A program made the translations under genes and the position numbers. The notes beneath the pieces are model-generated. The model worked only from the letters and a program-made list of their open reading frames with translations. It searched no databases and was not told where the DNA came from. Below, in pieces: positions 43,080 to 54,783 of a DNA stretch of 64,000 nucleotides. Origin of the DNA: Oscheius dolichura (lineage: Eukaryota > Nematoda > Chromadorea > Rhabditida > Rhabditidae); NCBI GenBank assembly GCA_932521035.1, contig OW051494.1:2590001-2654000 (forward strand), given 5' to 3'. Within the stretch, counting starts at the first letter, position 1. The number at the start of each line of letters is the position of its first letter.

Positions 43080-45346
43080 ATGTGGCGAGTGTTGCTACTC
43101 TCATTCTTGGCATTTTCGACAGTCCGATCCGAAGAGAAGAATGACCTTCAATATGACATGGATGAGGGTGTTGTCATTCTGACCGATGCCAATTTCGACG
43201 CTTATTTGAAGCAAAATCCAACAGTTCTAGTCAAATTCTACGCTCCATGGTACGTATCAATTTTATTCAACAAAAACTAAAGAAGATACTTGTCACAATG
43301 GTATCCTTACAGGTGCGGCCATTGCAAACATCTTGCTCCAGAATATGAAAAGGCCTCTTCCAAAGTTTCTATTCCACTAGCCAAAGTGGATGCTACTGTT
43401 GAAACGGAGCTTGGCAAACGATTCGACATCCAAGGATATCCGACTTTGAAGTTCTGGAAAGATGGAAAAGGACCTACCGATTATGACGGAGGACGTGACG
43501 AACAAGGTTTTCCTGTTTTTGAATATTTTTATATTTGAAACGTAAAGGAATCGTCGAATGGATCCAAATGCGAGTTGATCCGAACTACAAGCCCCCGCCA
43601 GAGGAAGTTGTCACTCTGACTGTCGAGACATTCGACGACTTCGTTGGCAATCATCCACTCGTCCTTGTGGAATTCTATGCTCCCTGGTGTGGACATTGCA
43701 AGAAATTGGCACCAGAATATGAAAAGGCTGCCCAGAAATTGAAAGCGATGGGAGCTGATATCAAGCTGGCTAAAGTAGACACCACTGTTGAAAAGAAACT
43801 CGGCGAGAAGTACGGCATCTCCGGCTATCCAACACTAAAAGTCCTTCGAAATGGAAAGAGGTTGGAAAAAATACATTGAAGCAAATAAAATAATACAGAT
43901 TTGAATATCAAGGACCACGAGAAGCCGGAGGAATTGTGAAATACATGCTGCAACAGGCCGAGCCAGCCGCGAAGAAACTCAAAGACGTCAAGGAGATTTC
44001 CAAGTGAGATTTTTATCTTATCCCGCTCTTTTTATAATAAATATAATTTTAGACTATAATTTTAACAATAATTAAATTTATTATTTAGATTTATGGATGA
44101 GAACGACGTGACAATTATTGGCTTCTTCGCCAGTGAGGACTCGACCGTCTTCGATGCCTACGCCGACGCTTCCGAGATGCTCCGCGAGGAGTTCAAAAAG
44201 ATGGGATACACCTCGGATAAGGCGGCATTCAAGAAGTACGACGCCAAGCCAGGAGACATCATCATCTTCTACCCGTCCCTCTTCCTCAGCAAATTCGAAC
44301 CCAAGACCCGTACCTACAACAAGGCCCAGTCCACTCCCGAGGACCTGCTGGCCTTCTTCCGAGAACACTCAGCCCCGTTGGTTGGAAAAATGACCCGGGT
44401 AGGCTGATCCCCTGAATGTATTGGAAGACTCTTTCAGGCCAATGCTGCCACCCGTTACAGTAAATTCCCCCTAGTCGTTGTCTATTACAACGCGGATTTC
44501 TCTCTCCAATATAGAGATGGCAGTGAATATTGGCGGCAGAAGATCCTCCCCATTGCCAACAAATACCAGAAGGATAAATACCGCTTCGCCGTGGCTGACG
44601 AGGAAGAATTCGCACAGGAACTGTCACAAGTTGGACTCGGTAGGTGCCCCGCGCCTGTAGCCATAAAATCTCGGTAGTTGGGTGCCCGGGGAGGCGGCCG
44701 CGCTGATTTACACGAACCCTGAACTCCCTGCTCTGGATATAGTATTAAAATCTGTCTTTTTCAGGAGATTCTGGCCTTGAGCACAATGTCCTGGTCTTCG
44801 GCTACGATGGCAAGAAGTACCCGATGGATGCCAACGAGTTCGACGGCGAATTGGACGAGAACCTGGAAGCCTTCATGAAGAAGATCAGCTCCGGTGGGTA
44901 GCCCCCTCTCCCCCAAGATGATATCTCCCATTCCAGGAAGGGCCAAGCCATTCGTGAAGTCTGCCCCCATGCCAAAGGACGACAAGGGCCCGGTGAAGAC
45001 CCTCGTCGGCTCTAACTTCGACAAGATCGTCAACGACGAGTCGAAGGATGTTCTCGTCGAGTTCTATGCCCCCTGGTGTGGCCACTGTAAATCCTTCGAG
45101 CCCCAATACAAAGAGCTGGCGGCCAAGTTGAAGCAGAGCCAGCCAAACCTGGTCCTGGCTAAATTCGACGCCACGGCCAACGATGCCCCCGAGGCATTCA
45201 AGGTCGAAGGCTTCCCCACGATCTATTTCGCCCCCAGTGGGAAGAAGACCGATCCGATCAAGTACAACGGCAATCGGGCCATCGACCACCTGACGGATTT
45301 CATGAAGAAACATGCCGTCAAGTCCTTCCAGAAGGAAGAGCTCTAG
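43080..45346 (+). CDS. PDIA4: ERp72-type protein disulfide isomerase (PDIA4)
   Basis: ER oxidoreductase that forms and rearranges disulfides. [19 protein letters not shown] is a signal peptide. Three active thioredoxin domains each have [23 protein letters not shown] (split by an intron), [20 protein letters not shown] and [20 protein letters not shown]. Two redox-inactive domains lie between the second and third ([30 protein letters not shown]). It ends QKEEL, an ER retrieval signal. Eight or so exons. Domains one and two have AT-leaning codons, while everything after about 44,080 is distinctly GC-rich, so the composition boundary falls inside this gene. Confidence 0.96.
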
Positions 45347-46019
45347 AGATTTCAATAGTCATCCCCAAATCCCCCATCTGTGCCTCTGTTCTCAATGTCT
45401 TTACGTGTACTTTTCGTGTACTACAGCTCTTTTTAAAAGTGCAATGAACCATTTTATCCTATCTTCTTCAGGCAGGGACAGTAGGGCGGGACCGGCCTCA
45501 AACCATCCCATAAGATGCAATAAACCATTTGCTTCTGTTTGCCGTTTTCGGTTCAAATCAAGGCTAATTCGCTTCAGAACGGAACACAAGATACAGGTTG
45601 TCACCTGGAGGGCTATACTGGTCAGGTTCCTATTCTGAACGAGACATAAAATTCTAGAAGCCATCACCAAGTTATTTTAAACTCCTATTCCCCGGGCTCC
45701 AACAGTCTCAATAGTTTCTGTACGTCTCCCGGCCTCTAATGAACTCTAAGGGAGATATTGATCGGCTACTCTCTCCGAGATAATGGCCCGTGCCTTAAAT
45801 CTTTATTGTCTCCGATCCCTTGACAACCAGTGCTGACATCTGCCAGTTGGCCCCCGTCTAGAGGTCATTTGTCCAGTGGAGGTGCGGTATTTGCGCTCTA
45901 TCTGCCCGTTCTCTCCACTCTAACAATCCTCCAATATTCAATAGAATTTCTTCTCTTCGCTATCCACTTCTCATTCACTCTATTTTCTCTTATTAAATAA
46001 ATTTTAGGATGGTGTTACG
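45347..46019. other. spacer PDIA4 to C5-epimerase, with small uORF
   Basis: About 670 bp. It ends with the acceptor aaattttag at 46,007. A four-codon upstream frame (ATG 46009) ends TGA overlapping the epimerase start as ATGA. Confidence 0.45.
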
Positions 46020-48289
46020 ATGATCCGTTCCCGTTCCATCAAGAATGCCTTCTTCCTGATCTCCCTCCTGGGTGGCCTCTTCCTTCTAAACGTCTTCTTT
46101 ACCGGGGAGCCGTCGTCCCCAGCTGGGATTGCCCCCTCCTCCTTGTCTACATGTAGTCCAGCAAGAAAGGGGCCAAATATCTCGGAACTCAGCTGCACTG
46201 CCGATGGTGGCCGGCCGATGAAATGTTACAAATCGGAGGACGAGGTCTATTTCCCGTTTTCCTTCCTGAAGAAACAGTTTGGAATAGCTGGGAAACTTTC
46301 TAAAGGTATAATTGTCTTTTTTAAACTGAAAACGAGCAATTCCAGACAGTTTCGAATGGTTGACGTCGTATGCCAAGGTGCGCGCCCCCGACGGCCAGTC
46401 CTATGACCCGACCGGGCCCTTCGGCCATTTTGCCACGTACAACGTGGAGAATCGGGAACGGGTCAGGTGTATCAGCGCCGACACCGGTAGGAGATAAACA
46501 TCTATAATTTAAAGGTCCGAAAGTTACAGGCGTCCCAATGTCAACCCAATGGGACCCGACCCCCTACTACTACCCAATACAAATAGCCCAATACGGGCTA
46601 CAGCATTACAGTCGGATGAAATTAGGTAGAACATAATAACCTATGGTTTAAAAAAGATCCTTTTGTATAGAAAATTCGACGGGGAATCGAGTAATTCTGG
46701 GGACAGCGACGAAGGAGTGGAAAGGCTCGCCCGGGGAGACCAACACCAGCGAGAGGGTCTTCTACGTGGATGAGGAGCACGGCCCCGTGCTGAATATCAC
46801 CAGTCCAGGTTGGTTTGATACTCCTTCTTCAATGTTCATTGTTCTTTTAAGAGACTGTGGTGAGCCCCGGTGGCTATCTGTTCCTCAATCCGGATCCCAC
46901 CCTGGGAGTCGTCGTCTTCAAATGGAAACCCATTGAGAATGCCTCCTTCACCATTTTGGTCTGTTCCTCCCCTAGAGAACGAAAGAATCCCTTTAGACAC
47001 GGGTCGTCGCCACGGACAAGCTCGTCCTCCTGAACTATATGAGTGGATCCGATCCCCGGTGTGTCAGTCTGGACGAGGGGTCCAAAGCCGGCGATGAGCA
47101 GGTACTCGTCCCCCGTCCTCCATTCTTCCCTTTTCCAGATCTCCTTTACCTATTACCTCGGGGAGATCGGGACTGAATGGCAGACAGTGACTCGAGATGT
47201 GATGGTCGATGCAGCCAGGGCCATGTCCAGTGTCCCCTCTATCAAAAAGAAGGAGGGAAACGTCATCTACCATCCCGGTTAGTTGCTGCCTACTTTCTCC
47301 TGGACAAAGAAACCCTATCAGGAGATTTGAAACTAGTAACGCTTGGCTTCCATGGAATGGTCATCGTCCAGCAGAGGATTGAACAGTCCTCGACTGCCCA
47401 CGAGACCTTCTTTCTGGCGGCGGCCAACTGGATGGTCAAGCATCAGGACAAAGAGGTACGTTTTGGTTTATCTTGCAGGATCGATGGAGTTGTCCGCGTT
47501 ATCGGGGGGCCAGCCCGATGGCCACTACCTTCCAGCTTCTAATTTCTCTTCTCTTTCCAGGGTGGTTGGATTGTCCCGGTGGAGAGAGCCATAGCCGACC
47601 GTAAGCTTGTCCTCCCCGCTGGCTGGCATTCCGCCATGGCCCAGGTGAGCCATCCTCCCCGCTTCCCCTCCAACTCCTCTCCTCTTCAGGGACACGGCCT
47701 CTCCCTCTTGAGTCGAGCATATCTCCATACCAAAGACGTCGGCTACCTGTCCGCCTGCCAGGCAGCCCTGCCCCTTTTTGAGAAGGAGGCCCCAGTTGGA
47801 GGGATCGTCAACCATCTGTTTGGCCATCCCTGGTACGAGGAGTACCCCACCACCCCGGGATCCTATGTCCTCAACGGGTTTATGTACTCACTCATTGGGC
47901 TGCACGACTTTCGAACCGGTAAGATATTCCTATCTCTCTTAAAAATTAGCATTTTCAGTTAATAATTCAGCAATTGTCGAGGCTACCAAGAAGGCGGACG
48001 AGTTATTTGACCGGGGAATTGCGTCCCTGAAGGTGTTCCTGCCCCTCTACGATACGGGTAGTGGTTCTGTCTATGATTTGCGCCATCTCGGCTTGAAGAC
48101 GGCTCCAAATCTCGCCAGGCAGGGTTTCGAGCCGATAATAAATATATTTAAAATTGAAGATGGGACTACCACGCAGTTCATGTCTACTTGCTCAAATGGC
48201 TGGTGCAGATTACGGGTGACAAAGAGCTGGACGAGACGGCTACTCGCTGGATTGCCTACAGCTACGGCAAAAAGGCCAAGCACAATTAA
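46020..48289 (+). CDS. hse-5: heparan-sulfate D-glucuronyl C5-epimerase
   Basis: Golgi enzyme converting glucuronic to iduronic acid in heparan sulfate. The N-terminus is a type II signal anchor ([19 protein letters not shown] after basic residues). Family motifs follow: [135 protein letters not shown], and the active-site end with [12 protein letters not shown] and [14 protein letters not shown]. Ends KKAKHN. About ten exons with 35-45-nt introns; the longer ones near 46,490 and 47,650 are still short. AATAAA at about 48,323. Complete by inspection. Confidence 0.94.
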
Positions 48290-49308
48290 GGATAGAGTCT
48301 TTCACCCAACTCACTTGATCTCAATAAATTTCTATTTTTCAAAACTTATCTCCTCAACTGCTTCTCCCGGCAGCGGGCATGCCGATGGTTGTGGTAGACG
48401 CCAGGGGCAGGCGGTTCTTTCATGCATCTAGGGCACTCTACTATTAGCGAAAAGCCTTTATTGCCCCAGAAGTCCACAGTTCATAAAATCCTCCAGGCTG
48501 ATCTGCGAAGCAGGAGGCCCTCGTCCACATCAGTCTTCTGCCATACTCGGCCACCTGTCCCCCTTCTCCTCACGTTCTACTCGCCTCCCCGTCCTGCTCA
48601 AAACTAACAAGTCTCCCTATCTTTATGAGACGGTTTTCTTCCGAAAAAGCCCGGGCCAAGTCGTTGATAGTCCTCGTTTTGAAGAGCGAAGAGGAGATGA
48701 GCTAGGGAAGAGAGGTCACGAATCCGGTTCTGAGGAGCTCACCACCGTGTCGCCTCGAGAGGAGACAGGGTGGGGGAGAGGGCTCATAAATGGAGAAAGG
48801 AGGGGGAAGGAGGACAACCGCAACGATAACAGTCGTCCTCAAAAGCCATGACAGTATCTAGAAATGGAATGCCATCCTGTGGGCTATGAAGGAAGGAGAG
48901 AGGGAGGCAGAGAGAGTGTTCACCACAGGTCCGTCCGTCCTCTTCTAAACTTTTCGCTTTTATTTTACAGTGGCCCGTAACCCCGTTGAAAACACTCATC
49001 TCCTGTAAGCTTGAATCTTTCTTGATACTTGCTTTTTTAGAGGAGAAGGCCTTCGAAGGAACGGTCCAATTCTGCAAAATTTTGGTTTTTACGTTAATTA
49101 ACCTAATCTCTGCCCCAAAAGCGGATTAAAATTTTGGTATATAACACATCTTTCAAAGGATTAAATTCATTATTGCCATCAGCAGCCAAGTCGGCCGCTG
49201 CATCTCCGCTACCAACACCACCGACCTGTGCCAGCAATGGTCACTAAAAGTAGCGTTAACTGTTTGTATTTTAATTACTTTCGTGTTTAGCCGACGATTT
49301 CAAAATGA
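48290..49308. other. intergenic, 3' of epimerase to duplicated unit
   Basis: About 1 kb with no supported gene. GA-rich around 48,640-48,940. Confidence 0.4.
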
Positions 49309-49723
49309 TCAACTAAGAATCCGGCGAGTTTCGGTTCTGTCTTTTCAGTGGACGTTACTCTGGAGCCTTCCGTGCCCGTGGCCGGGTCGAGGCGAAGCCG
49401 AGCGCCAAAGCCAAATTATTGCGGAGCACACTTTTTATACAGGAGAGTCTAGCGTTTCGCTTAGGCCGGAGAGCCTCGCAGACCGGCGCGAGGCATAGCC
49501 GAACGCCGCTGCGTTCCGATCCCTGAAAACTAACTCTGATAAGATTCAAATCCCTTCCCAGTGATTCAGCCAGCCCAGTGGTTAGTTCAGCCCAGCACCC
49601 GTCCCTAATTCACTGCGGATGAGCCTAAAAATGGGCGGCAAAAACACGGTAATAATAAGGAGCAACAAGTTTATACAGAAAGGGGGACAGAAAGCGCCAA
49701 TTCACATACGCCAACACATATAA

Positions 49724-50896
49724 TCACATAACATTATTAATGAACAATGCGGGAGTATAGTCGAGGCCAAGTGAAATTTTCAAGTCTTTTACAACAGATT
49801 GCATTTTCAATGAGCTTTGCTCGGCGTTCTTCTTTATTTTCATTTCCAGGTCTGCCCGATCCTTCTGCTTTCTGGCGTGAAGTTGTTTCGTGGAGAGGAA
49901 GAGGTTTCGAATGCGCGTGTTCGATAGGAGCGTCAACCGTTCGTCTATGCAGAATTGGACTGCTTCTCTGCGGAGGGTAGGAATAATTGTGCCATTCCAT
50001 TGGCCTTCGGCTAAAACAGTAGGCCCCGTTAGAGTTAGAGACATGATAACGTACCCTTGGCAATGAGCTCGTCCAAACGGCGGGTCTTCCACTCCGAAAG
50101 GCACTGTAGCTGTTTGATCCTCTCCTGCTGCTCCTGGTCTTCACGCTCTCCATTCATCTTAATGTCCTTGCCATTGCGGGGGTCAATAGAAGCCTTAGCC
50201 ATTTCCTCTTCCCAGAAAGCACTAGCTAGAGCAAGATACTCGACCATCTCTGCACTGGGTTCTGGAACAAGTTGTATATTATTTTCGTGTTCCAAAGCCT
50301 AAGCCTAAGTTTAAACTCACTGTTTCTCTTCTGCTCTGCTGTTGCTGCTATGGTCCTGCGTGGGAACACTTCTCTCCTGGATCCATAGCGAAGAGCAGAT
50401 TGTTTTTTTGCTTGCATTCTCTCTCCATCTGCTTTCTCTCCTTGACCGTGGCACACCATCATATCCAGATGCTGTACGAACCAGTTCTCTGAAAAGATCT
50501 AATTATAATTGTCTTAGGCAAAGTCGGTGCTCACCAGAGTGACGGCGATTTTCCGGTTTTACTTCCTTCTTCGCCATCCATTTTTGCTCGGCCATACCAA
50601 GATCCGTCCTAATAGAACTTATTACTCGTTGGTAGTGGATCTCCTCTTTCAGCTCGCTCTGGTACAACTGGAGGGCTTCTAAAATAATAATATGTTCTGC
50701 CAGTCTCTGTCTCTCGGCACCCACCTCGTTCCTTGGTCAACTCCGTCAATCTTTTGTTATCTTCTTTCTGCTCCTCTTCCAACAGAGTCCAAAAATGGGA
50801 TTCGTGGCCGTTGATTTTCTCCAGCATCTCATATAGGACACCATCGTTAACGAGCGTTCTGAAATCTATATATATACTGATGTGCTGGTCATACAT
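49724..50896 (-). CDS. orphan C of duplicated unit, coiled-coil (intact-looking copy)
   Basis: About 300 residues in five exons, not recognised. Starts MYDQHISIYIDFRTLVNDGV, then long charged helices: LLEEEQKEDNKRLTELTKER, EALQLYQSELKEEIHYQR, a basic Gln/Arg-rich part with GEKADGERMQAKKQSAL and RREVFPRRTIAATAEQKRN, then YLALASAFWEEEMAKASIDP, EDQEQQERIKQLQCLSEWKT, and a basic C-terminus (HARKQKDRADLEMKIKKNAE) ending TPALFINNVM. The splice sites are the same as in copy 1. No stop interrupts the exons, unlike copy 1. The start lies in sequence not shared with copy 1, so the first residues could be new. Confidence 0.6.
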
Positions 50897-51299
50897 TCAA
50901 TGCCGCCATTCGACCAACTAAAGCCAGATAATATTGATGATAAAAAAACGTACGTAATAGCTGCTGAATAAATCCCATACAATCCAATCATACCAGCACA
51001 TACACGATGAAAGCTGTTAGCGACCCCGACGAGGGGTTGGCTTTGGAGAAGACTGACGCAGGAGTTGAAGATGATGGGTAGAGAAGCCATTGGTAACCAC
51101 AGAGCCAGCAAACAATACTGATCTAGTAGACACCAGACACGACGCGAGAATTTTTAGCTTTTGAAATCGGGATCAACGCGATAATTTTCAGCTTTCCTCC
51201 CTAAAAAGCCGAAAATTATCAATTGACTTCGCTTCTTATTCTTATTTTCCGCTACCAGAGCGTCCTTTCATTGGTCCAAGCCGCAGGATCGTCATGCCG

Positions 51300-51700
51300 A
51301 CACCATTTTTGCTAAAAAAAAAAGAGGAAACCTTCTGCGCACAGTTTTGAAGAAAAATCCAATAACCGTCGCTCGATTTGAAGAAGATGAAAACAATTTA
51401 CTTGATCTGGAAAGGAGTCGCTGGGAGGCACTCAACAAACTTCGTAAACAGCTCGAGTTATTGGATTGTTTACCCCCAGTAACACAGCTCCTAATTCTTC
51501 GTAATCTCCTGGGCATCCCGCCATCCGAACCATCTCCGTCAGCCTTTCTTGAAGAAGACACGGACGACGAAGAAGACACGGACGACGAAGAAGACACGGA
51601 TGATGAAGAAGAAATGGACGAGGAAGTAATGGAGGAACCATTTCTTCCCACAATCCTTGAAGAAGACGAAGACAATTCCCTACCAGATAATGCTAACTAG
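51300..51700 (+). pseudogene. orphan A of duplicated unit, frameshifted copy
   Basis: ATG at about 51,295 starts MPTPFLL, but the following run has ten A where copy 1 has T plus seven A, a net gain of two bases, so the frame changes after codon 7. Downstream the homologous frame is open (KKNPITVARFEEDENNLLDL to the end NSLPDNAN). The acidic tail repeat EEDTDD is expanded to three perfect 15-nt units compared with copy 1. No ATG opens the restored frame early, so it is probably inactive, unless the A-run length is a sequence error. Confidence 0.6.
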
Positions 51701-51814
51701 TAATATGCCATCATGTGAGGAAAACAATAAAAATCGAACTATTTGTACTGTCAGATCAGAACAAGCATTAAAAACTTCTTATACACAAGTAAAATGAAAA
51801 AGAACACAAAATGC

Positions 51815-51906
51815 TACCATAAAAGGTGCGAGACCTTTCAGCCGATTCCATAAAACGAGTGAGACCATTCAGCCGGTACCATAAAGGATGCGAGACCTTT
51901 CAGCGG
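51815..51906. repeat. three tandem ~31-bp units
   Basis: Three diverged units around GCGAGACCTTTCAGC / GTGAGACCATTCAGC, where copy 1 has only one (25,067-25,096). Confidence 0.7.
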
Positions 51907-52018
51907 CGGCCGAAGTCCATGACCCACTGGTTCAGTTGACCCTCGATCTGGGAAGCTAACAACATCGGCTATTATATTGACCTTATTTGGCTGTAATCGT
52001 ATTCCTAAAGCGATCCAA

Positions 52019-52309
52019 CTAAATTTTCAATCTCGTAAGAAGAATTGAAACTCCTGGTTTGAAGATTGTAGCCAATGATGGTGGCCCACTTCTCTGCTGG
52101 TGGAGCTGTCCGGACATCTCGTCCAAAAAGAGGCTGAGAATGTCGAAATCTGCAAAACTGCTCCCACCACAAATCACAGCCCTCTCCCTCCTCCGAAAAC
52201 TGGCAGTCATTTCCATCAGTACCCAGTGCCCCTCATAATCGGTCGACTGCTTTGCATACAAAAGAGAGACCGATCCCCACGAGTTCGCTCTCTCCCCGTT
52301 TCCCACCAT
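52019..52309 (-). CDS. possible short gene crossing the unit edge, doubtful
   Basis: An uninterrupted 96-codon frame (MVGNGERANSW to LLTRLKI) reads away from SLC13. It crosses the duplication boundary at about 52,120. No family recognised and no splice support, so only a candidate. Confidence 0.25.
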   Translation of the reverse strand: MVGNGERANSWGSVSLLYAKQSTDYEGHWVLMEMTASFRRRERAVICGGSSFADFDILSLFLDEMSGQLHQQRSGPPSLATIFKPGVSILLTRLKI

Positions 52310-52311
52310 CG

Positions 52312-54406
52312 ATGACAGCTGGCGCCTCGTTCTTTCGAGTCTACTTCAAAACTCTTTGGATTCTCGTAGCCCCGCTTCTCCTCTGCCCGCTCCTCTTCTT
52401 CGGCACCGCCGCCAGATGCTGTTACTGTATCCTCCTAATGAGTTGCTACTGGGTCGTAGAGGTCGTCCCCCTCGCCGTGACGGCCTTCCTCCCGCTGGTG
52501 GTCCTTCCCATCCTGGGAGTCGTCCCGATAAAAAGGGTGGCCAGTGCCTACTTGAGTGATACCAATATGATGTTCGTCACGAGTCTCATGCTCAGTCTGG
52601 CCGTCGAAGAATGCCAACTTCACAAGAGGATAGCCCTCAAGATGTTGAAGCGCTTCGGGACCAAACCACAGTGGTTCGTTTTACAGATACTCCGAAAAGA
52701 CATTGTTCTATTTAGGCTGATGGCCGGCTTCATGACAATCACCAGTTTTATGTGAGTCCTCCCTGCCTCCTCGAAACAGTCTGCCGCCTTCAGATCGCTA
52801 TGGATCTCCGATACGGCGTGTGCCGCGCTGATGTCTCCCATTGCTTATGCCCTCTTGGAATCGGTTATGTCCCATAAAATGAAGCCGGTAAGAGGATATT
52901 TGTCCTTGGTATAGTCCCTCTCCCTCTAGAAGGACACCATTTCTTTGGATTTGGCGAAAGATGGCGATGAGGAGGACAGACTCGACGTGAAGAGGCTCTC
53001 CCCCAGGGACAGAGGTCTGTCCTCTTCTACTTTTTAAAGGTCTAACCTGCCTACAGGGATCTGTAAATGTGTCATGTTGATAGTCTCCCACGCTTCTTTG
53101 ATAGGCGGAACAGGGACGATAAACGCGACTGGACCGAATCTCATCTTCCGTGATACACTGGAGAAGATCTTCCCGGGGGAGGACACCCAGATCAGCTACC
53201 TCTCCTGGATGGCCTTCGCTGTTCCGCCCATGATCGGCTACATGCTCGCCTCCTGGATACTGGTCCAGTTCCAATTCCTCGGATGGCGTCACCTGTTCAC
53301 CCTGTTCAATGAGACCACGGCAGAGGAGAAAGAGGACGAGACGAGGGCACGTCGAGCCGTCGACAAGGCTTACGACGAACTCGGACCTATGACGTGTGTT
53401 TTGGCATTTGATATGGAGAGGGGAAGAACACGTTTAGATTCGCTGAAAAGTCAACGCTGACCATTTTTGGGATTACGGTAGCTGCGTGGATAACCAGCGA
53501 CCCGAAGGTCATTCCCGGATGGGCTCTGCTCTTCAAAAGGTGACACGGCCACCCTAGTCTAAAACATTTTTCCTTCAGAGGATACGTCACGGACACCTGC
53601 GCCGGTATAGTCGCCGTCTTCATTCTTTTCGTCTGGCCCAGAGAACGCCCGGACTTCCCTTTCGGCTACGAGAGTACGACCTTCTCTTCGCCAATAAACA
53701 GTCGACGTTCCAGACAACTCCAAAGATTATCGTTCCCGGCCGGCGTTGATAAATTGGGAGATTGTGAAGCGCCGCTTCCCCTGGTCGATCATCCTCCTCC
53801 TTGGAGCTGGATTTGCCATTTCTGGAAGTGTAAAAGTGGGTCGAAAGAGTTGAGGATGAGGAAAAGAGCGTTAGGAAAGCGGTCTCTCGTCGATCATCGC
53901 CTGCTGGATGGAGAATGTCCTCTTCGGGTTGCCGTTTCCCCTGATGCAGGCCTTGATCTCCATCCTGGTCGTCTGTCTGACTGAATTCTCCACCAATTCG
54001 GCCACCGCTTCCATCTTCATCCCGATAGCCTTCAACATAGTCAGTTGTCCCCTCGTCCCAGCTGTATGCCCCTTCAGGCCGAGTCAGTCGGCGCCCATCC
54101 TCTCTACTTTTCCATCCCGGCAGCCATCGGCCCGTCGTTCTCCTTCATGCTCCCGATGGCCACCCCGGCCAATGCCATCGTCTACGAGACAAACACCATG
54201 AGCATGTTGGATATGGTAAGGGGGATCCTCTCCCACCTTATAAAATGATCTCTAGGCATCGTGTGGCATCTTTCTGAACGTGGCGTGTATCGGGCTGACG
54301 GTGCTCAACATGAACACCTGGGCCTATTGGCTCTTCTCCATGGGCACCATCCCTCAATACGCTCTCCGGCATCAGGCAAACAACTCAAGCTGCATTCGAA
54401 CATAAA
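52312..54406 (+). CDS. SLC13-family sodium/di-(tri-)carboxylate or sulfate symporter
   Basis: Multi-pass plasma-membrane transporter for Krebs-cycle intermediates or sulfate. MTAGASFFRVYFKTLW leads into helices; VEVVPLAVTAFLPLVVLPIL, ASLIGGTGTINATGPNLIF (the first SNT-like substrate/sodium loop) and the second loop FSTNSATASIFIPIAFN, followed by the family signature around IGPSFSFMLPMATPANAIVY. Last helices contain MNTWAYWL. It ends QANNSSCIRT. About nine exons with very short introns. A charged cytoplasmic loop (DGDEEDRLDVKRLSPRD) is present. Substrate cannot be told from sequence. Its 3' end is duplicated at 60,372-60,662. Confidence 0.9.
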
Positions 54407-54783
54407 TATCTCATTTATTGGGGGTTAGCACAGGGAGGAGGGCAGAAGTCATTCCTATTCATTTTCGGACTTCTCAGACTCTCTGTGTCTACAGACCCGT
54501 AAAGCGTTGGAGGCACACAATGAAGAAAGAAAAGGGATGTATTCAGCTTGGTGAGCCTGACAAGGAGAGAGTGGACACAAGTCTACTTAAGGCAGGGAGA
54601 TGAAAGGGGACGCCCTACCAAGGGGAGGATGGAGGGGGCATGGCGGACGAGGTGCTCTTCAGACCCAGAACGCCTTCTGGCCAGGCACGATATTCTGACA
54701 ATCAGAATCTTGTCCCCCAACTGATTACGGTTCACAGCCCTTTATTTCTTTTGGGCAAGTTTGGGCCGGGGCGGGTTCCGCGT
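54407..54783. other. convergent 3' intergenic SLC13/MSP-domain
   Basis: About 380 bp. No gene. AATAAA for the MSP-domain gene lies on the minus strand at about 54,745. Confidence 0.5.

Larger units (their letters stand above)
49309..52120. repeat. duplicated unit, copy 2 (inverted, no MITE)
   Basis: Inverted relative to copy 1. The outer edge at 49,309 begins CTAAGAATCCGGC and the other edge is GTCCGGACATC near 52,120. It keeps the intact pre-insertion site of the MITE (GCTTAGGCC at about 49,460). The protease segment is replaced by about 190 bases (50,890-51,085). Confidence 0.88.
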
